Shown here one piece after another: positions 1 to 8,848 of a stretch of DNA of 48,708 nucleotides. Location of the stretch: contig NZ_MIEQ01000032.1 of the NCBI RefSeq assembly GCF_001968815.1, forward strand, positions 1-48,708. The letters are read 5' to 3'. This DNA is from Motiliproteus sp. MSK22-1 (GTDB lineage: Bacteria; Pseudomonadota; Gammaproteobacteria; Pseudomonadales; Balneatricaceae). A program made the translations under genes and the position numbers. Within the stretch, counting starts at the first letter, position 1, and each line of letters starts with the position of its first letter. The notes under the pieces are model-generated. The model made no database searches, was not told the origin of the DNA, and saw only the letters and a list, made by a program, of their open reading frames with translations.

Positions 1-38
1 ACCCTGGAACGATCAGCCCTCCTGATCAAAAGCTGTTG

Positions 39-62
39 TTGGGTTACGTTGCGCTAACCCAA
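39..62. repeat. REP-like palindrome
   Basis: An 8-bp perfect inverted repeat (TTGGGTTA / TAACCCAA) encloses the centre CGTTGCGC. This TTGGGTTAcgytgcgcTAACCCAA type of palindrome is a familiar intergenic REP-like element in proteobacteria. A second small hairpin (GATCAG / CTGATC, 11-27) lies just before it. Whether other copies exist in this genome cannot be seen here. Confidence 0.55.
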
Positions 63-111
63 CTTACCCTTGGCTTTAGCTGAGTCCTAGTTTACAGAAA
101 ACCGACTACCC

Positions 112-144
112 TAGAATAACAAACCCACCCAATCAAGGTGGGTT
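112..144 (-). terminator. Rho-independent terminator of the minus-strand pair
   Basis: AACCCACC (122-129) and GGTGGGTT (137-144) form an 8-bp stem with a 7-nt loop. Read on the minus strand the stem is followed by TTTGTTATT, a moderately T-rich tail. It lies 25 bp beyond the stop of the 123-aa gene, where the two-gene minus-strand unit would end. Confidence 0.55.
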
Positions 145-169
145 CCTCAATCGCTTACCACTGGTCTAA

Positions 170-541
170 CTACTCTATGAAAATGAAATAATGAGCAGTC
201 AGCAGCATTAATGAAATCCCAGTAAAGGTGTAAAGCCAGAAAAAGAGAGCTGCTAGAGCACGATCGAAGACACTTGTATGTTCACGGAGTAAGTCGGCAT
301 TGGCAAACATTGCTGACAAATAGCTCTCCTTGAACCTGTCTGTCAGTGCTTTAGGTAACGCCAGTGCTTGAGCGACATTTAGTATGTCCCAGCCACTGGC
401 AAGCTCCAGTCCTAATTGATCTTTGGTTCTTTGATTCTTCCTCAGCTTCCTAACCGTTATTTGGCCAAAGGCTACAAATAGTATGCAGGTTAAAAAGAGT
501 GCAGCTAGTACAACGCCCCAAAGAGGACCTACTACTTCCAT
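170..541 (-). CDS. small two-TM membrane protein, candidate immunity protein
   Basis: This is a 123-aa protein that I do not recognise by family. It has a hydrophobic segment at about residues 7-27 (VVLAALFLTCILFVAFG) and a second at about 93-120, separated by a polar, probably cytoplasmic stretch of some 60 residues. Its start lies inside the end of the upstream gene (10-bp overlap), so the two are almost certainly translated from one mRNA. A small integral membrane protein translationally coupled behind a membrane-acting toxin-like protein is the usual layout of an effector and its immunity protein. That role is inference from size, topology and position; no immunity family is recognised. 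Confidence 0.6.
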   Translation of the reverse strand: MEVVGPLWGVVLAALFLTCILFVAFGQITVRKLRKNQRTKDQLGLELASGWDILNVAQALALPKALTDRFKESYLSAMFANADLLREHTSVFDRALAALFFWLYTFTGISLMLLTAHYFIFIE

Positions 542-1515
542 AGATAATTAATCCATTCCAATAGTGGATCGTAAGCCCAATCAGCAGCTTTTTTAGCTGC
601 ATAATCAGTTCCCATAGAAGCGCCTGCGGCTACTGTTAGAATTACTGCACCTGTACCGATAAGATATACCCAGCCGACAGGTGTAGTAAGAGCTAGCAAT
701 GCTAGACCTGCATTTACTACCTGGGTCCCTACAAGCGCCCCTGCAGCAAAACCGCTAGCTTCGACAAACATCTTCTTCTCCCAGTTACCACCGGCCTTAT
801 AGGTATTGCGAATATCACCGACACGACTAGTAAAATCTATAGCTGCAAGCCCAGTACCCAATATTTTGGTGTACTTTGAGAGCTTAACGAGGTTGTGAGC
901 TTCGATCTGGCTAGTAAAGTTCAATTTTGCAACGGAGCGCCCGCTTTCCGCGATATTTTTAGCGCGTGTCATGTTGGCTAGTGGGTGGCCTTTTCTAATC
1001 TTCTTCCCAGCGGTGACTAGTTCGATCTCTAGTTGAAACATTCGATTCATTTTCTCGTAGGCCCGTTGCATTCTGACCTCGCTCATTTGTCGACCACCAC
1101 GATAACTCACTGCTTGCTTGTGTTGCATCACAGAGTTTTCAAAAGCTTTCACAGCATCTGCAAATGCACCAACACGGCCTCCATAGACAGAGGTAGCAGC
1201 ACCCATACCAGCAGTACTGTATGGGTTGCTAATAGTAGACATCACTTGAGCCATAGCGACAGTTCTGTCTTCCCCAAACTCTGACACTAGGCCCATCAGG
1301 TTCTTAGCAGAAGACTGTGGCATAGAGGCTAGCGGGTTGATTATTCCTCGGTCTTGGGGTCTGGAGTAGTCACCGACCAAATAGGGTGTATAGGGGGATA
1401 ACGTAGTCGGTATCTCGCAAGTGACGGTTTGTATGCTCTCAGTCGACAGGAGGTCACACAGGTGGTTTAGAGAAGAGATAGGTGTAGGTTTTTCACACAT
1501 CAAGGCAGTAGCCAT
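532..1515 (-). CDS. candidate membrane-targeting effector/toxin, unknown family
   Basis: This 327-aa protein has no signal peptide. Residues 1-65 are polar and Pro/Thr-rich with three Cys. Residues 65-250 look helical with many charged residues. Residues about 255-305 are a Gly/Ala-rich hydrophobic stretch with glycine-zipper spacing, followed by a short amphipathic C-terminus (DYAAKKAADWAYDPLLEW). The combination of a soluble body and a C-terminal hydrophobic hairpin next to a small TM protein recalls membrane-disrupting antibacterial effectors of type VI secretion systems (Tme-like) or colicin-like toxins. No PAAR, MIX or Rhs module is visible and no secretion genes are nearby. The ATG at 1515 has only a weak Shine-Dalgarno (SD), AAGGAACTTTGC. 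Function is inference; the ORF itself is solid. Confidence 0.6.
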   Translation of the reverse strand: MATALMCEKPTPISSLNHLCDLLSTESIQTVTCEIPTTLSPYTPYLVGDYSRPQDRGIINPLASMPQSSAKNLMGLVSEFGEDRTVAMAQVMSTISNPYSTAGMGAATSVYGGRVGAFADAVKAFENSVMQHKQAVSYRGGRQMSEVRMQRAYEKMNRMFQLEIELVTAGKKIRKGHPLANMTRAKNIAESGRSVAKLNFTSQIEAHNLVKLSKYTKILGTGLAAIDFTSRVGDIRNTYKAGGNWEKKMFVEASGFAAGALVGTQVVNAGLALLALTTPVGWVYLIGTGAVILTVAAGASMGTDYAAKKAADWAYDPLLEWINYLWK

Positions 1516-2114
1516 GCAAAGTTCCTTTTAAGTAGATTCCAATGAGCGGCGTGATGTTACAGGATGCTGCCATTGATGTCTTGCGCTTTTCTCCCTTGTG
1601 TTGGTACGGAAACTGGTACAGAATCGTGACCTCAAGTTGTGTGTGCGTAGCTTGGTGTTAACGAAGGTTAGAATCTTTGGCGACAAATTATTGGTGAGAA
1701 AGTTCTGGGTGGAAGCCTGTTCTTGACAGAACACTCTTCAATTTTATTTTTAGTTTCTGGATATCTGAACACTTTGTGTATCTGCATCTGCCGACCAAAA
1801 AGTAAGTAGTCTCAATCGGTAAGTGATCCAGCTGGCCGCACAGGGATTTGTAAGTGTTGTTGGATGTTAGCGCTAAGTTGGTTCGGACTCGGCCAAAGCG
1901 CGAGTTTTTATCTTTTTTGGTGCCCGGGTTGTAGTCGGCCTGTCCATCATAGTTTTCATCTTGCTATCTTTTGGCGTTCTCTTCAGATCTGATCCTTTAG
2001 TTCAATCCTATTGATTTCAATACCCTTTATTCTGGCGCTTTGTTTGAGCGTCGGGAGCATCATGTGTGCCGCTAATAGAAGGAAGGTTTAGTTGATCTGA
2101 GACCACTGTTGTCG

Positions 2115-2199
2115 GTGGGGGGAAGTGGTTAATAATTGCAAATGTTGTGCTATAGTGGGTATAAGTGGGTAAAAGTGGATATTTTTGGATTTGAGTGGT
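2115..2199 (+). promoter_or_regulatory. MraZ operator: phased GTGG box array
   Basis: GTGG boxes start at 2115, 2125, 2155, 2165, 2175 and 2195, with a degenerate TTGG at 2185, so all lie on a strict 10-bp register. MraZ is known to bind direct GTGNG-type repeats spaced about 10 bp in front of its own gene, so this is the expected autoregulatory operator of the dcw operon. The four-to-five box core (2155-2199) is accompanied by an outlying pair (2115, 2125) that keeps the same phase. Confidence 0.85.
2148..2156 (+). promoter_or_regulatory. possible extended -10 promoter of dcw operon
   Basis: TGC directly before TATAGT makes an extended -10 element (TGnTATAGT), and no convincing -35 is seen. 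The hexamer overlaps the first box of the MraZ core array, which would let MraZ block RNA polymerase. The start site would lie near 2163, giving a leader of about 140 nt before mraZ. Confidence 0.35.
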
Positions 2200-2306
2200 T
2201 AAAACGATTTTTTTAGATCGCAGATCCAGGCTTGTCTTTGGCGTGATTTGTAATTCATAGGTTGTTAAGCAAGGAATGAGTAACAACCTTTATTTAGGCA
2301 GGTGGT

Positions 2307-2762
2307 ATGTTTCGAGGGATCAATCCTATCAATCTTGATGCAAAGGGACGTATGGCGATGCCGATGCGTTACCGGGAGCATATTGCCACGACCTGTGAAG
2401 GTCGGATGGTGGCGACGATTGATACTGATTCCCGTTGCTTACTGATGTACACCCAGCCTGAATGGGATGTGATTCAAAGCAAGATTGAGCAGCTGTCCAG
2501 TTTTAACCCGGTTACTCGTAGAATCCAGCGCTTGCTCATTGGTCACGCTACGGACTTGGAATTAGATGGGAACGGCCGATTGTTGCTACCTGCGACTCTT
2601 CGGGAGTATGCCTGTCTTGAGAAGAAAATCGTGTTACTGGGGCAGGGTAAAAAGTTTGAAATTTGGAGTGAAGATCAATGGCTGCAAACTCGTGATGCCT
2701 ATCTTGATGAAGGGCAGGATGACGGCGTGATTCCTGAAGAACTGCAGTCGTTGTCACTATAG
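2307..2762 (+). CDS. mraZ: transcriptional regulator MraZ
   Basis: MraZ is a 151-aa, SpoVT/AbrB-fold DNA-binding protein and the first gene of the dcw cluster, normally repressing its own operon. The sequence has the two tandem MraZ half-domains. The first starts [18 protein letters not shown]; the second contains [20 protein letters not shown]. These are the conserved D-x-K/N-GR-x-x-x-P signatures. Length matches the E. coli protein (152 aa). The GTGG array upstream is its probable target. rsmH begins 12 bp after the stop, so the two are co-transcribed. Confidence 0.95.
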   Translation: MFRGINPINLDAKGRMAMPMRYREHIATTCEGRMVATIDTDSRCLLMYTQPEWDVIQSKIEQLSSFNPVTRRIQRLLIGHATDLELDGNGRLLLPATLREYACLEKKIVLLGQGKKFEIWSEDQWLQTRDAYLDEGQDDGVIPEELQSLSL

Positions 2763-2773
2763 GGGGCGGTAGA

Positions 2774-3709
2774 ATGAGTGAAAACTTTAAGCACATCACT
2801 GTTCTGCTGAATGAAGCAGTTGATCAGCTAATGGTCGACCCAGATGGCTTCTATGTGGATGGTACCTTTGGTCGTGGGGGGCATTCGCGCATGTTGCTTT
2901 CTAAACTGGGGGCGCAGGGGCAACTGCTGGGCATTGATAAGGACCCTCAGGCGATATTAGGAGGAGAACAGTTAGGTTCCGAAGACTCTCGGTTTTCGAT
3001 CGCTCATGGGTCTTTTGCGGAAATGGAAACTCTGGTTCGGGAAAAATCCATGGCCGGAAAAGTTGATGGTGTGCTGTTAGATCTGGGGGTTTCATCGCCA
3101 CAACTTGATGATGCCAGCCGGGGATTCAGCTTTCTCAATGATGGCCCCCTGGACATGAGAATGAATCCAGAAGTAGGTGAAAGTGCCGCTGAGTGGCTTG
3201 CACGGGCTAGCGAGAAAGAAATTGCGGATGTGCTGTTTACCTATGGAGAAGAGCGCTTTGGCCGTCGTATGGCGCGGGCGATTGTTCATGAGCGTGAGCT
3301 TAAGCCGATCGAGACAACACAGCGTTTATCGGAGATTGTTGCGGCAGCGAATCCAAAATGGGAAAGAGGTAAAAATCCAGCCACAAGAGCTTTTCAGGGG
3401 ATTCGGATTCATATCAATCACGAGCTGGATGATCTTACGGCGTGTCTTGATCAGGCTTTAGAAGTATTGAGGGTCGGAGGTCGTCTCGTGGTGATCAGTT
3501 TTCACTCGTTAGAAGATCGAATTGTGAAGCGTTTTATACGCAAACATGTACGTGGCGATGAGATTCCAAAAGATTTACCTGTTCCGCAGTCGATGTTGAA
3601 TCAGCGTCTTAAAGCGATAGGAAAGCCCGTTAAAGCGAGCGATGAAGAAGTAGAAAATAATGTTCGCTCACGCAGTGCAATTATGCGTGTTGCTGAAAAG
3701 TTAGCCTGA
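2774..3709 (+). CDS. rsmH: 16S rRNA (cytosine(1402)-N(4))-methyltransferase RsmH
   Basis: RsmH (MraW, 311 aa) methylates N4 of C1402 in the ribosomal P site using SAM. The SAM-binding motif [10 protein letters not shown] lies at about residues 28-38, [11 protein letters not shown] at about 103-113, and [14 protein letters not shown] near the C-terminus; all are hallmarks of the family. An AGGGGGCGG ribosome binding site precedes the ATG. As in most proteobacteria it sits between mraZ and ftsL. A 9-bp direct repeat TTTACCAGG lies in the short gap before ftsL. Confidence 0.96.
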   Translation: MSENFKHITVLLNEAVDQLMVDPDGFYVDGTFGRGGHSRMLLSKLGAQGQLLGIDKDPQAILGGEQLGSEDSRFSIAHGSFAEMETLVREKSMAGKVDGVLLDLGVSSPQLDDASRGFSFLNDGPLDMRMNPEVGESAAEWLARASEKEIADVLFTYGEERFGRRMARAIVHERELKPIETTQRLSEIVAAANPKWERGKNPATRAFQGIRIHINHELDDLTACLDQALEVLRVGGRLVVISFHSLEDRIVKRFIRKHVRGDEIPKDLPVPQSMLNQRLKAIGKPVKASDEEVENNVRSRSAIMRVAEKLA

Positions 3710-3745
3710 TATACGTTTACCAGGTGAATTTACCAGGCAAAGATA

Positions 3746-4066
3746 ATGGTTAGTCAAAATGCAACGATTGATGAAGGGGGAAACGGTGGGATTCCAGCAG
3801 CTTGGAGAAGGGGCGCTGTTGGGATCCTGACCGTTTTTGTGGTTGTTACCGCGTTAGCCGTTATTTACAGCGCATTTCTGTATCGGCAGTTGTTTAACGA
3901 ACAGCAGCAACTGACCCAGTTGCGGGATGGTTTACAGGTTGAATGGGGCCAGTTGTTATTGGAACAAAGCTCTCTTGCAGCCCACAGTCGAATTGAAACG
4001 GTAGTCACTAAAAAGTTGGAGATGTACGTTCCAGAGCCGAATGAAATAGTAGTGGTGAGACAATGA
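3746..4066 (+). CDS. ftsL: cell division protein FtsL
   Basis: FtsL (106 aa) is a small bitopic divisome protein that joins FtsB and FtsQ in the regulatory complex for septal synthesis. It has a short cytoplasmic N-terminus, a single TM helix at about residues 26-47, and a periplasmic coiled-coil beginning LFNEQQQLTQLRDGLQ. The C-terminal EMYVPEPNEIVVV stretch is typical of FtsL in this group. Position between rsmH and ftsI is diagnostic. Its stop overlaps the start of ftsI in an ATGA, indicating translational coupling. Confidence 0.93.
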   Translation: MVSQNATIDEGGNGGIPAAWRRGAVGILTVFVVVTALAVIYSAFLYRQLFNEQQQLTQLRDGLQVEWGQLLLEQSSLAAHSRIETVVTKKLEMYVPEPNEIVVVRQ

Positions 4067-5835
4067 GTAAGGAATCACCAATTCAAATTTATAAGCCGGG
4101 CGGTGCGAACAGCCTGAGTCAGGTCGAGGCTCAGGGGAACGTTGCTCTGGGGCCTGTCTATACCTGGCGTTTTCGTCTGGTATTGATTCTGCTGCTGTGT
4201 TTGGCCAGCGTTGTAATTGCTCGCATTGTTTATCTGCACTTGCTGGAAGATGAATTCCTGCAGGGACAGGGTGATGCCCGTAGCCTTAGAACTACCAGTA
4301 TACCCGCACACCGTGGAATGATCCTGGATCGAAACGGCGAACCTCTTGCCGTCAGTGCGCCGGTTGAAAGTATCTGGCTTAATCCTCAGGAGTTCAGCCC
4401 GCAGGCTGATGATCTGAAGAAGTTGGCTAAAGCGGTTGGAATCAAAGAGCGCAAGCTTAAAGCGCTGGTGAAGCGTAGCCATAAAAAGCAGTTTCTTTAC
4501 CTTAAGCGTCATATGACGCCTTCCCAGGCTGCTCAGGTATTGGATTTGAATCTGCAAGGTGTTTACGCCGACAACGAATATAAGCGCTATTACCCAGCAG
4601 CAGAGGTAGCGACGCATCTGGTTGGTTTCACTGATGTGGATGGTTTAGGACAGGAGGGTATGGAGCTTGCCTATAACGACTGGCTTAAAGGAGAGCCCGG
4701 CAAGAAGCGTGTGTTGAAGGATCGACTGGGACGAACGATTAAGGATATTCAGGCACTTAGTGCTGCTAACCCGGGCAGGGATTTGGCCTTAAGTATTGAT
4801 CTTCGAGTGCAATACCTTGCTTATCGTGAATTGAAAGCGGCGGTCCAGGCGCACAGAGCCAAATCTGGATCTGCAGTGGTTGTTGATGTGCGGACCGGGG
4901 AAGTGCTGGCGATGGTTAACCAGCCTTCCTATAACCCGAATAACAGAAAGCGTATGAAAGTTGCTCATTTGCGTAATCGAGCAACGACAGATGTGTTTGA
5001 ACCCGGGTCTACAGTTAAGCCTCTGACCGTCGCTGCGGCCTTGGCCAGCGGTAAGTACCGACCGGACACACAGGTGGATACCAGCCCGGGTTATGTGCGG
5101 GTTAAAGGAAAAACTATTCGCGATCACCGTAATTACGGAATTCTGGACCTGACTCGCATCATTACCAAGTCCAGTAACGTCGGGGTCACTAAACTGGCCC
5201 TGAGTCTTCATGAGGATACCGTAAGAAATCTGTTTTTTAATGCGGGCTTGGGACAGAGTACCGGATCAGGTTTTCCAGGTGAACGTACAGGAAGCTTACC
5301 GCACTATCCGGCTAAGAGATTGCTTGAGCGAGCAACCATGTCTTATGGCTATGGGTTGGCAGTGACTCCTTTGCAGTTAGCCCAGGCTTACACCACCTTG
5401 GCTTCCGGTGGAATCAAGTACCCATTGTCATTGATGAAGCTGGAAGGAGAGGCCGTTGGGGATCGTGTGATGCCAGAAAAAGTAGCCCGGCAAGTAGTGA
5501 AAATGATGGAAACGGTTATCCAGGCAGGCGGTACCGGACGGCGGGCAAAAGTTCCATCGTTTCGTGTGGCAGGTAAAACCGGAACCTCTCATAAAGTGGG
5601 TAGCCAGGGCTACTCAGATGACCAGTATGTTGCTGTTTTTGCGGGTCTTGCGCCAGCCAGCAATCCCCGTTATGTCACTGTTGTCATGATTGATGACCCT
5701 CAGGGTGAAGAGTACTACGGAGGGGAGGTGGCAGCTCCGGTATTTTCCAGAGTGATGGCGGGTACTTTGAGACTGATGAACGTGGCACCAGACATACTGC
5801 CACCTTCCCTGGAACAACAAATGGCCTGGAACTGA
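4063..5835 (+). CDS. ftsI: peptidoglycan D,D-transpeptidase FtsI (PBP3)
   Basis: FtsI (590 aa) cross-links septal peptidoglycan as partner of FtsW. One N-terminal TM anchor lies at about residues 36-56, followed by the PBP dimerisation (pedestal) domain and the transpeptidase domain. The three active-site motifs are intact: STVK with catalytic Ser316, SSN at 370-372, and KTG at 505-507. Length fits class B PBP3 of gammaproteobacteria (about 580). It starts inside ftsL (ATGA overlap) and murE begins 1 bp past its stop. Confidence 0.97.
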   Translation: MSKESPIQIYKPGGANSLSQVEAQGNVALGPVYTWRFRLVLILLLCLASVVIARIVYLHLLEDEFLQGQGDARSLRTTSIPAHRGMILDRNGEPLAVSAPVESIWLNPQEFSPQADDLKKLAKAVGIKERKLKALVKRSHKKQFLYLKRHMTPSQAAQVLDLNLQGVYADNEYKRYYPAAEVATHLVGFTDVDGLGQEGMELAYNDWLKGEPGKKRVLKDRLGRTIKDIQALSAANPGRDLALSIDLRVQYLAYRELKAAVQAHRAKSGSAVVVDVRTGEVLAMVNQPSYNPNNRKRMKVAHLRNRATTDVFEPGSTVKPLTVAAALASGKYRPDTQVDTSPGYVRVKGKTIRDHRNYGILDLTRIITKSSNVGVTKLALSLHEDTVRNLFFNAGLGQSTGSGFPGERTGSLPHYPAKRLLERATMSYGYGLAVTPLQLAQAYTTLASGGIKYPLSLMKLEGEAVGDRVMPEKVARQVVKMMETVIQAGGTGRRAKVPSFRVAGKTGTSHKVGSQGYSDDQYVAVFAGLAPASNPRYVTVVMIDDPQGEEYYGGEVAAPVFSRVMAGTLRLMNVAPDILPPSLEQQMAWN

Positions 5836-5836
5836 G

Positions 5837-7423
5837 ATGATTGAACCTGTTGACCAAATGATGCTCGCAGAACTGCTGCCGGAAATGGCTGAACAGTTGA
5901 GTCGTCTCGGCCTGCAGAATGTCAGCTGTACTGGTTTGACTATTGATAGTCGTCGAGTTCAGAAAGGTGATTTGTTTTTAGCCTGTAAAGGTGAACAGTT
6001 TAACGGGTTGGATTTTGTGCCGGGTGCTATTGAGAAAGGTGCAGTTGCGATACTAATCAATAGTGAACAGGACCTTCAGTGCAATGATAAACAGGTACCG
6101 GTTATTGCGGTCGACCGGCTTGAACAGCGTTTATCTGAGCTAGGTAATCGTTTTTACCATAAGCCTTCTGAACAGTTGCATATGATCGGTATTACAGGGA
6201 CTAACGGTAAGACTTCCTGTAGCCACTTTGTTGCTCAGGCTCTCGATTTACTCTCCAGTAAAAGTGCTGTTATTGGCACCAATGGTTATGGATTTCTCAG
6301 CAGTCTGGATACTGCAAGCCATACTACGCCTGATGCGCTTTACCTGCAGCGAATGTTCTCTGATTTGCATCGGCAAGGTGCAGAGAACCTGGTGATGGAG
6401 GTTTCTTCCCATGCCCTTGATCAGCGCCGAGTGTCCGGGGTTTCTTTTGATCAGGCTGTTTTTACCAATTTGACTCGAGATCATCTGGATTATCACGGGG
6501 ATATGGAAGGGTACGGGGCTGCTAAGGCAAAGCTGTTTACGGATTACGGTATCAGTAAAGCGATCATCAACCTCGACGATCCCTTCGCCGACAAACTCCT
6601 GCGGCTTATTCCAAAAACGGTCGAAATCACTGGCTACAGTCTTGGGGAATCTGCAATTGATAAAGTGAATGCAGAGACAGGTTCCAGCCAGAAGAAAATG
6701 ATTAATCAGATATGGGTTTCTCAAAGCTCTCTCGGACCGCAAGGCATAGAGGTCTCCCTACAGACTTCATTAGGCCAGATCAGTTTTAAGACATCGATCA
6801 TTGGGGCATTCAACCTTTCCAATCTGATGGCGACCTTGGCTGTCCTCATCGGGAGAGGGTTTCAGCTGGATCAGCTGTCCCAGATCATGGCCAGGTTACA
6901 GGGTGTTGCAGGAAGAATGGAATCTGTCGCTGACGGTCAGGGGCGACTTATTGTCGTTGATTACGCTCATACACCGGATGCGTTGGAGAAGGCGCTTGTT
7001 GCTTTACGAAGCCACTGTGATGGTCAACTCTGGTGTGTGTTTGGTTGTGGAGGTGATCGAGATACGGGTAAACGAACCGAGATGGCCGCAATAGCTGAAC
7101 GGTTGTCTGATTGTCCAGTCGTCACCAGTGATAATCCGCGAACTGAAAATCCAGAGCTCATTATTGAAGATATTCTGGATGGTTTTACATCGACCGAAGG
7201 TGTCATTGTAGAGGCGGATCGGGCCAAGGCTATCGCGCTGACATTGCTGAAAGCGAAGGCCGGAGATGTTGTGTTGATCGCTGGAAAAGGGCATGAGAAC
7301 TATCAGGAAATCTGCGGTATCCGGCACCCATTCAGTGATGTTGATATGATCCGGTCGTGTCAGAGAGTGGGCGGTACTGTTAATTCAGACTGTTCAGGAA
7401 AAAAGGAGGCCAGTGGTGTATAG
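5837..7423 (+). CDS. murE: UDP-MurNAc-L-Ala-D-Glu:meso-DAP ligase MurE
   Basis: MurE (528 aa) adds the third residue of the stem peptide in the cytoplasm using ATP. The P-loop GITGTNGKTS is at about residues 118-127. The DNPRTENP motif near residue 433 is the signature for meso-diaminopimelate rather than lysine, so the peptidoglycan is of the usual Gram-negative A1gamma type. It is somewhat longer than E. coli MurE (495 aa), with extra residues at the C-terminus (about 20 after VDMIRSCQRV). Its end overlaps the start of murF by a few bases. Confidence 0.96.
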   Translation: MIEPVDQMMLAELLPEMAEQLSRLGLQNVSCTGLTIDSRRVQKGDLFLACKGEQFNGLDFVPGAIEKGAVAILINSEQDLQCNDKQVPVIAVDRLEQRLSELGNRFYHKPSEQLHMIGITGTNGKTSCSHFVAQALDLLSSKSAVIGTNGYGFLSSLDTASHTTPDALYLQRMFSDLHRQGAENLVMEVSSHALDQRRVSGVSFDQAVFTNLTRDHLDYHGDMEGYGAAKAKLFTDYGISKAIINLDDPFADKLLRLIPKTVEITGYSLGESAIDKVNAETGSSQKKMINQIWVSQSSLGPQGIEVSLQTSLGQISFKTSIIGAFNLSNLMATLAVLIGRGFQLDQLSQIMARLQGVAGRMESVADGQGRLIVVDYAHTPDALEKALVALRSHCDGQLWCVFGCGGDRDTGKRTEMAAIAERLSDCPVVTSDNPRTENPELIIEDILDGFTSTEGVIVEADRAKAIALTLLKAKAGDVVLIAGKGHENYQEICGIRHPFSDVDMIRSCQRVGGTVNSDCSGKKEASGV

Positions 7424-8846
7424 AGCTTTCCGCCTTGAGGAACTAAAGAAACCGCTGTCCGCTTCAGGACTGGGGGATGATGCTCAATTTGATCGTGTGA
7501 GCACGGATACCCGTAACTTGCAGCAAGGCGATCTGTTTGTTGCTTTGAGCGGTCCTAATTTTGATGGTAACCGATTTGTTGCTCAGGCTCGGGATCTGGG
7601 AGCTGTTGCTGCTATTGTCAGCGAATTTCAGCAGGTTGATATTCCGCAGTTAAAAGTGGCAGACACCCGCATAGCGCTGGGTCAGATAAGCGCTTTAAAC
7701 CGCCAGTTGTATACCAATCCATTGGTTGCGATTACTGGTAGCAGCGGAAAAACCAGCGTCAAGGAGATGCTGGCCTCCATTCTTCGTACTCAAGGTGATG
7801 TTCTGGCGACTAAAGGGAACTTGAACAACGAAATTGGTGTCCCTTTGACCCTGTTGGAATTAAAGAGCCAGCATCGCTTTGGCGTAATTGAACTGGGAGC
7901 CAGCGGCTTGGGCGAGATTGCTTACACCGTCAGTCTGGCGGAACCTGACGTTGCTATTTTAAATAATGCCGGTGGGGCTCACCTTGAAGGGTTTGGTGAT
8001 CTTAATGGTGTTGTTAAAGCCAAAGGAGAAATTTTTGAAGGGCTGACATCCGATGGGACTGGTGTTGTTAATTTGGACGATCCCAGCGCTTCAATCTGGT
8101 TAGCTCAGCTTAGGGATAAAAAACATCTGACCTTTAGTTTGTTGTCGGCCCACGCAGATCTTTTTGCCAGTCACATAGAAGAGGCTGTAAACGGTTGTTA
8201 TGGATATGTACTGAATAGTCATGAAGGCTCGGTGCAGATCCAGCTCCAGGTTTTGGGGCGCCATATGATTGCCAATGCTATGGCAGCCGCCGCTGCTGCC
8301 ATAGCATTGGGTATTGACCTTCAACAGATAAAAACAGGGTTGGAACAGTTTCAGGCAGTGCCTGGACGACTGGTTGCTTCGACTACGTCCGCAGGTACCC
8401 GAGTCATTGATGATACCTACAATGCAAATCCTGATTCCATGAAGGCAGCAATCGATGTACTGGGGGATCTTTCCGGTACTCGAATCCTGGTGATGGGCAA
8501 CATGGGAGAGCTGGGGTCTGAGGCTGTCAATCTGCACAGGGAGATCGGTGACTATGCGGCAACACAGGGAATTGAGCTGTTGTTGGCCGTGGGTGAGCTG
8601 GCATCGGTTGCTGCGACGGCATTTAACACCAAGGGTGGTGAATCAAGAGTTTTTGAAAATAATCAGGCCTTGGCTACTTGGCTGAATAAGAGAGTAAATG
8701 AAGAAATGGTGGTTTTGATCAAAGGGTCGAGAAGTGCGGCAATGGAGACGGTTGTAGAAGCTCTGTTAACGGCTCCTTTGACAGTTGAGAGTTCGGCAGT
8801 AGAAAGCCAATCAGTGGTAAATAAAAACACAGAGGGGAACTGCTGA
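7416..8846 (+). CDS. murF: UDP-MurNAc-tripeptide D-Ala-D-Ala ligase MurF
   Basis: MurF completes the UDP-MurNAc-pentapeptide. The Mur ligase P-loop [15 protein letters not shown], the [10 protein letters not shown] region and [11 protein letters not shown] are typical. Two in-frame GTG codons occur at 7413 and 7416. The strong AGGAGG at 7404-7409 is 6 nt from the second and only 3 from the first, so I chose 7416 (476 aa). The start lies inside murE, again indicating coupling. The last 30 residues are Ser/Val-rich and beyond the conserved fold. Confidence 0.94.
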   Translation: MYRAFRLEELKKPLSASGLGDDAQFDRVSTDTRNLQQGDLFVALSGPNFDGNRFVAQARDLGAVAAIVSEFQQVDIPQLKVADTRIALGQISALNRQLYTNPLVAITGSSGKTSVKEMLASILRTQGDVLATKGNLNNEIGVPLTLLELKSQHRFGVIELGASGLGEIAYTVSLAEPDVAILNNAGGAHLEGFGDLNGVVKAKGEIFEGLTSDGTGVVNLDDPSASIWLAQLRDKKHLTFSLLSAHADLFASHIEEAVNGCYGYVLNSHEGSVQIQLQVLGRHMIANAMAAAAAAIALGIDLQQIKTGLEQFQAVPGRLVASTTSAGTRVIDDTYNANPDSMKAAIDVLGDLSGTRILVMGNMGELGSEAVNLHREIGDYAATQGIELLLAVGELASVAATAFNTKGGESRVFENNQALATWLNKRVNEEMVVLIKGSRSAAMETVVEALLTAPLTVESSAVESQSVVNKNTEGNC

Positions 8847-8848
8847 AT

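Larger units (their letters stand above)
1516..2306. other. intergenic region upstream of dcw cluster
   Basis: This 790-bp spacer lies between the divergent effector-like gene and mraZ. It holds the GTGG array at 2115-2199. It also has a weak plus-strand hairpin (ACTCG 1887-1891 / CGAGT 1901-1905) followed by a T-rich stretch, which could be a terminator. Short open frames on the minus strand (1528-1734, 2017-2286) have no ribosome binding site or recognisable sequence and are treated as noise. I see no tRNA or RNase P RNA. Confidence 0.5.

Noticed and set aside
1740-2110. RNase P RNA gene, sometimes found upstream of mraZ
   Set aside because: The conserved core (GAAAGTCC and partner regions) is not present.
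1528-2286. Small minus-strand frames upstream of mraZ
   Set aside because: No ribosome binding sites; the second overlaps the MraZ operator and promoter.
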